From: CAZRSW01 sp964602845
GTDB lineage: Bacteria > Chloroflexota > Dehalococcoidia > Lucifugimonadales > UBA826
Direction: 5' to 3'
NCBI GenBank assembly: GCA_964602845.1
Contig: CAZRSW010000007.1
Coordinates: 1-64,000, forward strand
Length of the DNA: 64,000 bases
Part shown: one piece after another, positions 53,690 to 63,176 of the stretch
Position numbering within the stretch: the first letter of the stretch is position 1
Layout of the letters: each line of letters begins with the position of its first letter
Notes under the pieces: generated by a model
What the model saw: the letters and a program-made list of their open reading frames with translations, nothing else
Database searches by the model: none
What the model was told of the DNA's origin: nothing
Program-made: the position numbers and the translations under genes

Positions 53690-54592
53690 TTACTCTAATT
53701 TACCTCTGAGCCTAGGATCCATATGGTCTCGTAGAGCATCCCCGAACAGGTTGAATGCCAGAATAGTAATTGTGATAGCCATACCCGGGAAAGCTACAAG
53801 CCACCACGGTGGCTTGAATGAGGCAACCAATACTCCACCCAGCATGTTTCCCCAACTCGGTTGTGGCGGGGGTACTCCTAGCCCAAGATAGCTGAGAGCG
53901 GCTTCCGTGAATATTGCTCCACCAAGGCTAGTACTTGCTACCACCACGAGTGGAGCTATGCATTGGGGTGAGACGTGCTGCAGCATTATCCTAGTTGGGT
54001 TGGCGCCGATAGTTCGGGCAGCCAAAACATAATCCATTTCTTTTACTGATAAGGCTACCGCTCTAATTATTCGAGTGGTACCTGCGATGCCTGTGGCGGC
54101 TATTGCTAATGTGACCGTGCCAGTACCAGATCCGAGAGCTACCAGTAGCAACAGTGCAAGTATCACACTCGGGAAAGAGATCAATACATCGAGGACTCGC
54201 TGGCTGTATATGTCAAATCTACCGCCAAGATAACCACTCATGATTCCCCATGAAAATCCGATAATCTTGCTTACTACCACGGCCACGAAGGAAACCTGGA
54301 GGCTTAGCCTCGTGCCTGCGATTACTCGGCTGAAGGTATCACGCCCTAGACCATCAGTGCCCATTGGAAAGTCTGCGCCTGGAGGTTCCAAGAGCGCTCG
54401 ATAGTTTGCCAGGAGAGGGTCTGTCGGAGTTATATAGGGGGCAAGGATTGCGACTACTGCTACAATTATTAGGACTATCATGGATGCGAATCCAAGAATA
54501 GAGGATCGGGCGAACCTCCAGATGACCCCAAAAAATGAGACAATATAACCTGATACGCCTCTCTGTTTGTTACCTGTGATTCCTTGACTCAA
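53690..54592 (-). CDS. Peptide-type ABC importer permease (DppC-like)
   Basis: A 300-residue permease with about six helices. An N-terminal helix precedes the D-P-L-L-A-N-Y-R-A-L-L-E-P-P-G and H/F-x-M-G-T-D-G-L-G-R-D block. The EAA loop is A-A-R-T-I-G-A-N-P-T-R-I-M-L-Q-H-V, and near the end comes G-L-G-V-P-P-P-Q-P-S-W-G-N-M-L. The start codon is TTG with GGAGG upstream. It lies 29 bases after the DppB-like gene. Imports peptides, oligosaccharides or nickel. Confidence 0.93.
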   Translation of the reverse strand: MSQGITGNKQRGVSGYIVSFFGVIWRFARSSILGFASMIVLIIVAVVAILAPYITPTDPLLANYRALLEPPGADFPMGTDGLGRDTFSRVIAGTRLSLQVSFVAVVVSKIIGFSWGIMSGYLGGRFDIYSQRVLDVLISFPSVILALLLLVALGSGTGTVTLAIAATGIAGTTRIIRAVALSVKEMDYVLAARTIGANPTRIMLQHVSPQCIAPLVVVASTSLGGAIFTEAALSYLGLGVPPPQPSWGNMLGGVLVASFKPPWWLVAFPGMAITITILAFNLFGDALRDHMDPRLRGKLE

Positions 54593-54621
54593 GGGTCAAA
54601 TTTCCTCCATCGGTTGTCGAA

Positions 54622-55581
54622 TTATTGATACCTTATTCTTGGATCGATTACGGCATAGGCAAGATCGACCACTAGGTTGATGATCACAAATACCACGCCA
54701 TAGAGGAGAACCAAATTCTGGATGACCATCCAATCTCGTTCCTCAATTCCGAATACTAGGGCAGTTCCCAGTCCAGGAACTGAAAATGCTCTTTCGACCG
54801 CAACCGAACCTCCGAGTAAAAATGCGAACTGTAGGCCGGAAACAGTGATGACCGGCAGCAGGGCATTTCTTAAGACGTGGCGCCACATGACAGTTTTTTC
54901 TCTTAACCCTTTGGATCTCGCTGTACGTACGTAGTCCTCTCTATAGACTTCCAAAAGTTGAGTACGAGCCATTCTAGCTATGGAGGCTCCTAGCCCTATG
55001 CCCATTACGATTGATGGGCCTAGGATTATTTGAAAATTCTTCCAGGGGTCGGTCCACATTTGATGCACAGTTATCGGTGGTTTGTAGCTGAAGAAGAGGA
55101 CGGTGCAAAGGATCGCCGTTAGGCCTAACCAGAAAGCTGGAATGGCCATAAATAACGTGATGAAAAATCTGGCTATATAGTCTATAGGAGAATTTCTCCA
55201 CGCAGCAGCAACGATCCCTACGGGCAACCCTACAAGCCATGAGAGTGCGACCGAAAGGATGCCTATCTGCATGGTTACAGGGCCTCTTCTTAATATTGTG
55301 TCTGAGATTGGTTGATCTGTCCAAAAAGAGGATCCCATATCTCCTCGGCCGACATCAGCCATCCATGACAGGTACTGTACGACTAGAGGTTTGTCTAAGC
55401 CCAGGCTTTTCCGAGAGTCCTGCAATTCCTTCTCAGTCAAAAGATATATTCCGATGTTTTCGCCAAATATCATTTCAAGAGGGTCGCCTGGTAAGATACG
55501 CATGGCAACAAAAATTAGTATTGTCACACCGAACACTGTTGCGACTGCTAGTAATAGGCGTCTAAATATATATCTTTGCAT
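54622..55581 (-). CDS. Peptide-type ABC importer permease (DppB-like)
   Basis: A 319-residue permease. The start R-Y-I-F-R-R-L-L-L-A-V-A-T-V-F-G-V and the block R-I-L-P-G-D-P are typical of DppB/OppB. The EAA-type loop is R-T-A-R-S-K-G-L-R-E-K-T-V-M-W-R-H-V-L-R. About six helices. It forms the transporter with the DppC-like protein. A strong hairpin separates it from the binding-protein gene. Confidence 0.93.
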   Translation of the reverse strand: MQRYIFRRLLLAVATVFGVTILIFVAMRILPGDPLEMIFGENIGIYLLTEKELQDSRKSLGLDKPLVVQYLSWMADVGRGDMGSSFWTDQPISDTILRRGPVTMQIGILSVALSWLVGLPVGIVAAAWRNSPIDYIARFFITLFMAIPAFWLGLTAILCTVLFFSYKPPITVHQMWTDPWKNFQIILGPSIVMGIGLGASIARMARTQLLEVYREDYVRTARSKGLREKTVMWRHVLRNALLPVITVSGLQFAFLLGGSVAVERAFSVPGLGTALVFGIEERDWMVIQNLVLLYGVVFVIINLVVDLAYAVIDPRIRYQ

Positions 55582-55644
55582 TTATACCTTATCCGACATA
55601 CTCGGTGAGTGATCTTTTAAAGTTATCACAGCCTTATAAAGAAA

Positions 55645-55689
55645 GGCGGGGCAGAGGCTAAGATTTGTGATCTCAGCTTCTGTCCCGCC
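55645..55689 (-). terminator. Strong hairpin between binding-protein and permease genes
   Basis: An imperfect inverted repeat with GGCGGGACAGAAGCTGAGAT on one side (minus strand) and a near-complement on the other encloses a loop of about 7 bases. TTTCTTTATAA follows on the minus strand. It fits an intrinsic terminator that lets part of transcription through, giving more binding protein than permease, as is common in such operons. Confidence 0.7.
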
Positions 55690-55724
55690 TATTCTAAACT
55701 ATTTTTTGTTTCAGATCTATCTGT

Positions 55725-57515
55725 CTAGTGGGGCTCCATCCATACTGTCTCAAATCTACCCCATTCTGCCTGGACTCTTGTTTCGAGTACGAGGCCTTTG
55801 ACGTAGTTTCTCCACATAGGCATATGGCTAGTGAACCCGAAGTGGAACTGAGGAGGACTCGCATCAAGGATGTCCTCTCCCTCGGAGAAAAGGCCTTTCC
55901 TTTTTGCGGGGTCACCCTCGGCGTTCAGCTTCTTGACTACTGCGTCGAAGTCTGGATTAGAGTACTTGCCGAAGTTCTGTGATGCTCCGGTTGTCCACAT
56001 TATAGTCCACAGCGGTGTGTGGTTCTTGATTGGCGAGTGGTAACTAGTGCTCAGTACCATGTCGTAGTCTTTCTTGAACTCTTCAGGCACTAGAGATCTT
56101 TCCACAGCGCTGATTTCTATTTCCATGCCCAGGTTTCGCTTCATCTGATCAGCGTAGAACGGGGCAAGGACTTCAGCGTGTCCAGGGACGGAAGCAGAGA
56201 CCAGTTTGAATGTTCTCAGACCTTCTCCGTCTGCGAAACCAGCATCAGCCATTAATTTCTGTGCTTCTGCGACGTCCGCGGCGTTATCCTGTTTGTATCC
56301 TGGAATGGTTCTCACCACGTCGTCAGCGGTTGCGCCTTCACCACCGGGGGACATCCACCGGCTAAGGTTGTTAGTTTCTTCTCTGTATACCTCGATAGCA
56401 TCATGTCGGTTTACAGCCAGGTGCATAGCCCTGCGAACTCTGTTATCGGTCCATGGGTCCTTGCCGTTATTCCACTTGACTTCAAGCGCGCCGAAGTTAG
56501 CCAGAAGTGCTGCTGAGATATCATCTCGGGAGTTACCTTCATCCCAGGTATCTCGCGATACATTCCATGAGAAGTCAGCCTGTCCGGTTAGGACTGCTGT
56601 TCCTCTGTCGGTCCATGCGGGCACGTGCTGCATCATGACCTTGTCTACGTAAGGTAGTTCTGGGTTCCAGTAGCTTGTGTTCGCATCAAATTCCCAGACT
56701 TCGCCTGGCTTGTTCTCAACGAACTTGAAAGGACCGGTTCCTGCGGACACTGAGGTCCTGAGGTCGTTGTTGTTAGCAGTCAGAACGGTGTCCGGGTAGA
56801 CGACAGCGGCAGTGTTTGTGAAAAGGTCAAACTGCCATACACGCGGCTCACTCAAGGTGAACTTGACGGTATAGTCATCAACTTTCTCTATTCCTCCGAT
56901 AGCGGAGAAGAGTGTTTGTGCAGTGCTTGTGACGCCTTCAGGTGGGAAAATAATCCTGTTGAAGGTTGCGGTCACGTCGTCTGCGTTGAAATCGGATCCG
57001 TCATGGAATGTAACGCCCTCTCTCAAATCGAAAGAGAAACTCATCTGGTCTGGTGCGATCTCCCAGCCTACGGCCAGTTCAGGTGAGATGGTTCTCAATC
57101 CGTCGGCCAGGTTGAGTCCGATCAACTTGTTGTAGAAGGAGGTCATAATATGAGCTGCTCCTCCCTGGTGTATATCGAAGTGCTTGGTTGTAGCACCCCA
57201 GGCGGTTTTAATGGTTCCACCGCGAATGGGGTTTGCATCAGGAGACTTGATACAACCTATGCAGTCATCAGCAGCCGTCGGGGCGGCCTTGGAAGCTTCA
57301 GGGGCTGGCTTAGGGGCTTCCTTCTCCTCGTCTCTTTTAGGTGGAGATTCTCTGCTTGGCGCCTGGGTCTTAGTGTAGTCAGCCGTCACCTCCGCGGCCG
57401 TTAATTTCTTATCTTCTACTGCCTCTTCGTCGGATCCACAAGCCACTGCGCCTAATGCAAATACAGCAGAGATTGCAGCAACAGTAAAGAATCGCCAGAT
57501 TGATTTGTTAAACAT
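55725..57515 (-). CDS. Peptide-type ABC substrate-binding lipoprotein
   Basis: A 596-residue family 5 solute-binding protein. The signal ends A-V-A-C (Cys26), followed by an acidic and then a proline/alanine/lysine-rich linker to about residue 85. Then come the SBP_bac_5 core motifs F-D-L-R-E-G-V-T-F-H-D-G-S, F-N-A-D-D-V and R-R-A-M-H-L-A-V-N-R. Codons are more GC-rich than in most neighbours, consistent with high expression. The start ATG has GAGG upstream, and a good promoter lies further up. No cognate ATPase is in the window. Confidence 0.94.
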   Translation of the reverse strand: MFNKSIWRFFTVAAISAVFALGAVACGSDEEAVEDKKLTAAEVTADYTKTQAPSRESPPKRDEEKEAPKPAPEASKAAPTAADDCIGCIKSPDANPIRGGTIKTAWGATTKHFDIHQGGAAHIMTSFYNKLIGLNLADGLRTISPELAVGWEIAPDQMSFSFDLREGVTFHDGSDFNADDVTATFNRIIFPPEGVTSTAQTLFSAIGGIEKVDDYTVKFTLSEPRVWQFDLFTNTAAVVYPDTVLTANNNDLRTSVSAGTGPFKFVENKPGEVWEFDANTSYWNPELPYVDKVMMQHVPAWTDRGTAVLTGQADFSWNVSRDTWDEGNSRDDISAALLANFGALEVKWNNGKDPWTDNRVRRAMHLAVNRHDAIEVYREETNNLSRWMSPGGEGATADDVVRTIPGYKQDNAADVAEAQKLMADAGFADGEGLRTFKLVSASVPGHAEVLAPFYADQMKRNLGMEIEISAVERSLVPEEFKKDYDMVLSTSYHSPIKNHTPLWTIMWTTGASQNFGKYSNPDFDAVVKKLNAEGDPAKRKGLFSEGEDILDASPPQFHFGFTSHMPMWRNYVKGLVLETRVQAEWGRFETVWMEPH

Positions 57516-57568
57516 AAATTAAACCTCATTTACTATTGATTAATTTAAATCTAAATTCCGTTAGCCAC

Positions 57569-57597
57569 AATATACTTATGGTGATTTTTAATGTGAA
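57569..57597 (-). promoter_or_regulatory. Sigma-70-like promoter for the binding-protein operon
   Basis: On the minus strand TTCACA (57592-57597) and TATATT (57569-57574) are separated by exactly 17 bases. Each differs from consensus at one position. The predicted start gives a 5' leader of about 45 bases before the ATG at 57515. Confidence 0.55.
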
Positions 57598-57703
57598 TAG
57601 ATTTTAACAGCTTCTCCAAATGAAGTCATTTAAATCATTGTTCGCACTAGGTAAATTTAAGGAAGTGACATTGCTTTTTTGAGTTGACTGAGTAGGGATA
57701 GCT

Positions 57704-59074
57704 GTGATGTACTTTGAAGTTATGATAGACGAGGAGCAAGAAGCTAAAGATCAAACTGTTTCGCACCAGCCACCTTCGACTTACAGTGAGAGTTCTAAGA
57801 AAGTAATAGAGACTTGGATTCTCCCTGGCGATATAAAGTTTCTGAATAGGCCGAGTTTATGGATTTTGGCGGCCTGTGCTCTTGGGTTTATCGGGTTGGC
57901 GATTGTATCCATAACGAGCTTTTGGAACTATTTCGACATCTCCTTTCCTGTATCTGACCCCACCACTAATATTTCATCGGAGTCGCCTAACCTAGGGGGA
58001 CAGGCATATTTTTCCGGAGAGTTAGATTGGGTGTTTTCTGCGACGGGAGCTCTTACGACCTCTCCTGTAATAGCAGGATCTAGAGTATATATAACCAGTG
58101 GGCAGACACCTGATTCTGGAATGGTGGTTGCGCTGGATCTCCAGACCGGATCGGTGGTTTGGGAGGAACGTTTGAATGATATTAGTGATCATTCCCCTGT
58201 GGTGGCGGCTGAGTTCGTTTTTGTGGTCACACGGTCAGGGGATGTACACGCACTAGATCGAAATGATGGTGCTACGATTTGGTCGTATGTTGCCGGGTCT
58301 TCGGTGACAGGCGTGCCGATTGTGGAAGAGGGGGTTATTTATCTGACCGCGGAGGATGTGCTAGCTCTTGATGCGGCCACTGGATCGGAGATATGGAACC
58401 ACAATGTAGGAGGGGCTGCGGTTAGAAGTCTGGAGTTGATTGATGGTGTATTAATCGCCTTGAGCTCCGATGGGAATTTGAATCTCATCGACTCGTCAAA
58501 CGGGAAGAGACGCCTTACTTTTCCTCTTTGGTTCGGACCTAAATCAGGACCGGTAGCCCACAACGGAATTGTCGTTGTCACAGGAGATCGTGGTTATGTC
58601 CTAGCTTTAAAGGTAGAAGAGAAAGACATCCCGTTTGAAAAAGCTATGAGGTATTGGTGGACGAAATTCTGGATGTGGGACATGGCTCCACGGCCTCCTC
58701 TACCTCGAGGGTATTTATGGCAACGAAGGGACATTGGAGGAATGGATGCGCGGATGTTAGGCGCTAATAAGGAGACTGTTTACTTGTCTGTTAACCGGAA
58801 TATCTTGTCGGGCAGTGTAGTAGCTTTGGACATAGAGACTGGAGCAGATTTATGGGAACGTACGTTTGATGCGCAGGTGGCTCGTTCCGCTATTATGAAT
58901 GCTGAGACGGTGGTTTTAGTTACTTCAGACGGAGCTATTTATGGGTTAGATAGTTTAACTGGGTATATCCAATGGCAAATAAGCGTGCAATCACCCTTAC
59001 TGGAATCTGTGGCTTACGGCGATGGAAGGTTGTTAATTCCAACGTTTCCATCAGAGCTAAATGCGATAAAGTGA
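57704..59074 (+). CDS. Membrane-anchored PQQ-type beta-propeller protein
   Basis: A 456-residue protein. One transmembrane helix (I-L-A-A-C-A-L-G-F-I-G-L-A-I-V-S-I) at about residues 49-70 leaves a short cytoplasmic head. The rest is a propeller of PQQ/quinoprotein-like blades, with V-A-L-D-L-Q-T-G-S-V-V-W, V-H-A-L-D-R-N-D-G-A-T-I-W and V-A-L-D-I-E-T-G-A-D-L-W. No dehydrogenase active-site motif is seen, so it is likelier a BamB-like or sensor propeller than an enzyme. GTG (57704) or the next ATG starts it. Confidence 0.86.
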   Translation: MMYFEVMIDEEQEAKDQTVSHQPPSTYSESSKKVIETWILPGDIKFLNRPSLWILAACALGFIGLAIVSITSFWNYFDISFPVSDPTTNISSESPNLGGQAYFSGELDWVFSATGALTTSPVIAGSRVYITSGQTPDSGMVVALDLQTGSVVWEERLNDISDHSPVVAAEFVFVVTRSGDVHALDRNDGATIWSYVAGSSVTGVPIVEEGVIYLTAEDVLALDAATGSEIWNHNVGGAAVRSLELIDGVLIALSSDGNLNLIDSSNGKRRLTFPLWFGPKSGPVAHNGIVVVTGDRGYVLALKVEEKDIPFEKAMRYWWTKFWMWDMAPRPPLPRGYLWQRRDIGGMDARMLGANKETVYLSVNRNILSGSVVALDIETGADLWERTFDAQVARSAIMNAETVVLVTSDGAIYGLDSLTGYIQWQISVQSPLLESVAYGDGRLLIPTFPSELNAIK

Positions 59075-59137
59075 TAGCCTGTGTTTCACTCGTTACTAAG
59101 GAAGACCGAGTTTTCAGACAGTTTTTCGGCATTATTT

Positions 59138-60460
59138 CTATTGTCTAGGTTGATACCCTTTTCTCAAAGTATGTTTTTCTGAAGGGTGTAGTGGTTTTTT
59201 GCAAAACAGGAACAAAAAACTCCCGCAAAATCCCATGGCTCCGATCAATGGAAAGGCAATGAAGTAATTTCCTGAGTGGTCGTATAAACTGGCAGCAATG
59301 ATTGGTGTTACCAGCGACATGGCCATCATAGGGAGAGTTGAAATACCCATGATTTTCCCGAATGCTTTCCGTCCAAAATAGTCTCCCCTCATAGCAGTTG
59401 TGATGGGGGCTCTTGTGCCGAATCCAACCCCATATATTAATCCAAATACAATGGCCATGGGCACGGTAGATACAAGGACGGCAAATGCTACACCTATTGA
59501 CTGTAGGCACCCGAAAATGCAGATTGAAATGGGTTTATGGAATCTGTCTCCTATAAGGCCTCCTAGGAGTTGTGAGGCGCCGGCGATTGCCATTGCGAAA
59601 CCCCACATCGTAGCGGATGCTTGGATAGACAAGCCCTGATTCATAAATGCCAAGATTAGGTGGACCATCATTGCTGCTGTCATCATCGCTGAAGAGCCGT
59701 GACCGAAAGCGATGATCCAGAAAACTTTTTCTTTCAAAGCTTCTGAGATGGAAAAATCCAACGAGTTTCTTGGTGACGGCTTGTCAAGGTTCCGTGATTG
59801 AAATTGAGAGGAGGTTTCTACCACGCCATCTGGTAGAAGACCTATTTCTTCAGGACTATTCTTAATTACTTTGACTACCATGAATATTATCAAAGGCATG
59901 GTTAGTGCTATCAATAGAGAGGTATTGGACCAACCCACTGCGTCTGAGTTGATCATTAATGCAAGTATAGGTACCAAGGCGAAAGTGCCGATGGAAAAGC
60001 CGACCGAGCCTAATCCCATTGCCAAACTACGACGCTTATTGAACCAGTTGTTGATGATGACAGTCATGGGTATCCATCCTGCTAAGGATCCACCCAAAAT
60101 TATTGTCGTGTAGGCCAGATAAAAAATAGCGGGGTCAGCCCAACTTTCTCTGGAATTTGTTACGGGCACGGTTTGGCTCAGGATAATGAACCCTAAAATA
60201 ATTATGCAGGTGCCTAATATGCAAACCTTTTTGCCACCAAACCGGTCGATGAGATATCCTACCACTGGCCCGGCTATGCTAGCCTCTAGTTGGCCTAGAG
60301 AGAAGGCTACGGCGAGTTGGGTTCTAGACCATCCGAACTGAGATTCTAGAGAGTTTACCCAAAGGCCGGTAGCTCCATAAGATGGCGCGGAGATGATGGC
60401 GTTCACGACAAGAGCGGTGATCGCAATCCACCATCCGTAGAATATAGGTTTATTAAACAA
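59138..60460 (-). CDS. MFS transporter (OFA/MCT-like), paralogue of the zinc-ribbon carrier
   Basis: A 440-residue twelve-helix carrier. It shares F-Y-G-W-W, Q-F-G-W-S-R-T-Q-L-A-V-A-F-S-L-G-Q-L-E-A, L-I-D-R-F-G-G-K-K and the C-terminal R-G-D-Y-F-G-R-K-A-F-G-K with the gene at 31327, but has no Cys pairs in its central loop. The start is TTG at 60460. Likely carries an organic acid. Confidence 0.9.
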   Translation of the reverse strand: MFNKPIFYGWWIAITALVVNAIISAPSYGATGLWVNSLESQFGWSRTQLAVAFSLGQLEASIAGPVVGYLIDRFGGKKVCILGTCIIILGFIILSQTVPVTNSRESWADPAIFYLAYTTIILGGSLAGWIPMTVIINNWFNKRRSLAMGLGSVGFSIGTFALVPILALMINSDAVGWSNTSLLIALTMPLIIFMVVKVIKNSPEEIGLLPDGVVETSSQFQSRNLDKPSPRNSLDFSISEALKEKVFWIIAFGHGSSAMMTAAMMVHLILAFMNQGLSIQASATMWGFAMAIAGASQLLGGLIGDRFHKPISICIFGCLQSIGVAFAVLVSTVPMAIVFGLIYGVGFGTRAPITTAMRGDYFGRKAFGKIMGISTLPMMAMSLVTPIIAASLYDHSGNYFIAFPLIGAMGFCGSFLFLFCKKPLHPSEKHTLRKGYQPRQ

Positions 60461-60621
60461 TGACTAGAATCTATTTTAGCGAAGGTTGAGTGTTAGGGCA
60501 TCGATTTTCATCATACTATAGGAACTTCACAAAAATCCCTGTGTTTTTGTACAGAGAATAAAGCGATATTTGATGTTAGTCTTCTCTCGGATTTCAGTTA
60601 GTTTAGGAGAAAAAGTGAGTT

Positions 60622-62256
60622 ATGAGCAGGTTTATATCGAAGGTTCCTAAATTTGAGTTCTCTTCTAGTATTGCCGAGCAGGAAGAGCAATTGAGTGTGA
60701 ACCCGTTGATGGTTAGTATGAAGGCTGCACGAAAGGAAAGGGCAAATGATAAGCATAGGCCCCATTACCATTTCACAAGCCCTGGGGACATGCTCAACGA
60801 TCCCAACGGGCTATGTTTCTGGGAAGGCAACTGGCATCTTTTTTATCAGGGGTTTCCTCCCGAAGATCCACGTCCCCATTGGGGGCATGCAGTCAGTAAG
60901 GATCTTATACATTGGCGCGACTTGCCTTATGCGATATATCCAGATCCTGAGGAATGTTGTTTTTCTGGGTCAACCCTGGTCGAAGAAAATAGGGTTATAG
61001 CGATGTACCATGGTACTCAGGCTGGGAATATGGTCGCTATTTCCTCGGATCCTCTTCTGCTGAACTGGGAAAAGGTTACGGGAGGAGCTGTGATACCAGT
61101 ACAAGAGCCATCTGATGAACCAATGCGATACACGGTATTTGATCCATGCATATGGAAAAAGGGAGACCAATATTTTTCCCTGTCAGCAGGGACTTATCCT
61201 GAAAAACAAGGGGGCCACAGGATTGCCGCCGATTTTCTTTTCCGATCGGAAAATCTGGAAGATTGGGAATACATGCATACATTTACGGAGAACGATCGTT
61301 TTACCTTGCTGGGTGATGACGGAGCCTGTCCATATTTCTGGCCGCTAGGGGACAAATACATCTTGCTTTTCTACAGCCATATGAGTGGTGGTCAATATAT
61401 GATTGGTGATTATGACTTGGATAGGGATAAGTTTAAGGTCAGTTCTTCCGGTCTGTTTAATTTTGGGGCATCAAACCCGTCTGGTGTTCATGCCCCATCT
61501 GCAACTCCTGATGGCAATGGTGGAGTGATAGTGATCTTTAATATGAATCCTGGCCTACCGTTGCCTGATAGTCAGGAATACCAGCGTAATTGGAATCAGA
61601 TCATGACTATACCTAGACAGTTATATTTGGATGGCAGTGGATCTTTGATGATTGAACCCGCCGGTGACATCGCTTCTTTGAGGCATAATCACAGGCACGT
61701 TGAGGAGATTGTATTGCCAGCTAACGAGGAGATATTACTAGAGGATGTGCATGGAGATGCTATGGAGATGTCTCTGGAGATAGATCCGCTGGATTCTCCT
61801 ATGATTGAGCTCAATGTTTTGAGATCACCAGATAGAGAGGAATTTACTCGAATCGCTTTTTTTAAGGATAGAGGTTATAAAATTCAAGAGTTTGATGAGA
61901 GGGGGGCCTTGCTACAAAATGGATTAAAAGTAGTACCACCTGTCAGCCAGCCTAGAGCGATTGTTCTCAATGAGAGCGTTATTACGGTTGATACATCCTA
62001 TTCGTCGATGGATCCGGCTGCCTTATCCCGCCCCCCGGAAACTGCGCCTTTTAGCTTAGCAGAAAATGAGTCTCTAAAATTGAGGATATTTGTTGACAAA
62101 AGCGTGGTAGAAGTGTTTGTGAATGGTAAACAATGTTTGTCTGTCAGGGTTTATCCTGAGAGGATGGATAGCTTGGGTGTCTCGTTACGTTCTCAAGGAA
62201 ATTCCGCTGTGTTATGCGGTTTAGATGCTTGGGATATGGAGAGTATATACAAGTGA
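60622..62256 (+). CDS. Glycoside hydrolase family 32-like protein with altered catalytic motifs
   Basis: A 544-residue protein with a five-bladed N-terminal propeller and a C-terminal beta-sandwich. The nucleophile block M-L-N-D-P-N-G (Asp60), H-W-G-H-A-V-S-K-D-L-I-H-W and F-S-G-S are present. The R-D-P motif is changed to F-D-P (Asp174), and the acid/base E-C-P is A-C-P (Ala235-Cys-Pro), with Asp232/233 just before. Normal GH32 enzymes release fructose from sucrose or fructans. No signal peptide is seen, so it would act inside the cell. It may be a GH32-like subfamily with another substrate. Confidence 0.85.
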   Translation: MSRFISKVPKFEFSSSIAEQEEQLSVNPLMVSMKAARKERANDKHRPHYHFTSPGDMLNDPNGLCFWEGNWHLFYQGFPPEDPRPHWGHAVSKDLIHWRDLPYAIYPDPEECCFSGSTLVEENRVIAMYHGTQAGNMVAISSDPLLLNWEKVTGGAVIPVQEPSDEPMRYTVFDPCIWKKGDQYFSLSAGTYPEKQGGHRIAADFLFRSENLEDWEYMHTFTENDRFTLLGDDGACPYFWPLGDKYILLFYSHMSGGQYMIGDYDLDRDKFKVSSSGLFNFGASNPSGVHAPSATPDGNGGVIVIFNMNPGLPLPDSQEYQRNWNQIMTIPRQLYLDGSGSLMIEPAGDIASLRHNHRHVEEIVLPANEEILLEDVHGDAMEMSLEIDPLDSPMIELNVLRSPDREEFTRIAFFKDRGYKIQEFDERGALLQNGLKVVPPVSQPRAIVLNESVITVDTSYSSMDPAALSRPPETAPFSLAENESLKLRIFVDKSVVEVFVNGKQCLSVRVYPERMDSLGVSLRSQGNSAVLCGLDAWDMESIYK

Positions 62257-62396
62257 TTAATAGTGAATGGTTTTGAAGTTCCACGGCCTGACTAGATTTG
62301 TTTATAGTGGGACCAATATTTCTGATGCTGGCTTCACAATTGCGATAACTTTGAAATGTGACCTCGATAGAAGAGAATATGCGGGAGGTATTAGGA

Positions 62397-63176
62397 GTGT
62401 CAAATAGCAAAGAAGTGATAATTGGGGAAGGTAGAATAAGATTTGGGATCGTCTATAGAGACCTACTGCATGATCAGGGTATTTGTGTGCGGGTATATGG
62501 GGATGAGGCTGAGATACTTCGATTTGATTGTTTGGATTATGGTCCCCATTATCACTATGATCCTGCAGGCAAAAATGAACGGCTCGAAATTGATGTTACT
62601 ACGGCTGGGGACCCTCTTGAGTGGTCAATAACGCAATTACGCACGAGGCTATCTCAGATGATACGAAGAGCTGGTTGTAAAGAGTTTGAAGCTATGGCGA
62701 AATCGGCTGACCTGGATGAAGATATAGAAAATTTGGTGAGCCAGTCTAGAAAAATGTCTGTCAGAGATCGACGCACCGTTCTTCATGACAGGGGCGAAGT
62801 TATCGTGGATGTCGGATCTGTAAAAATAGGCATTGAATATCGAAAACTAGCTAATGATGAGGGGATAGCGCTGCACGTCTTGGGAGATGAGAATGGAGAG
62901 GAAATTGAGTTGCTAACATTTGATTGTTTCAAAAATGCTCCCCATTATCACTATGGGCCCAGATCTAAGAATCAGCGCTTGTATTTGGATCGAACCGTGG
63001 TTCCGAATCCTCTTATATGGGCAATACATTTATTAAAGGGTGGTAAATTAGCTGCCATGTTAGAACGGGCTGGGTATAAGGAACATGCTCAGAAACTGAA
63101 TCCTACGGTAATGGTTCACGGGATGGCGCAAGTTGAGTCAATATCAATTGAAATGGAAAAGGCGAACTCCAGTTGA
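62397..63176 (+). CDS. Tandem-duplicated domain protein of unknown function
   Basis: The protein consists of two copies of one ~90-residue domain. Each has G-x-V/I-x-x-G-I-x-Y-R, F-D-C, P-H-Y-H-Y-x-P, K-N-x-R-L and a C-terminal helical part ending R-A-G-x-K-E. The first copy spans about residues 8-97 and the second about 142-235. The H-x-H with nearby Cys may bind metal. I do not recognise a named function. The start is debated: GTG 62397 has GGGAGG upstream, while GTG 62358 and ATG 62379 open the frame earlier. It stands between the GH32-like and DHA2 genes. Confidence 0.8.
   Translation: MSNSKEVIIGEGRIRFGIVYRDLLHDQGICVRVYGDEAEILRFDCLDYGPHYHYDPAGKNERLEIDVTTAGDPLEWSITQLRTRLSQMIRRAGCKEFEAMAKSADLDEDIENLVSQSRKMSVRDRRTVLHDRGEVIVDVGSVKIGIEYRKLANDEGIALHVLGDENGEEIELLTFDCFKNAPHYHYGPRSKNQRLYLDRTVVPNPLIWAIHLLKGGKLAAMLERAGYKEHAQKLNPTVMVHGMAQVESISIEMEKANSS

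Noticed and set aside
53795..53820. Palindrome CAAGCCACCACGGTGGCTTG
   Set aside because: It lies inside the DppC-like coding sequence and encodes conserved residues; likely coincidence.
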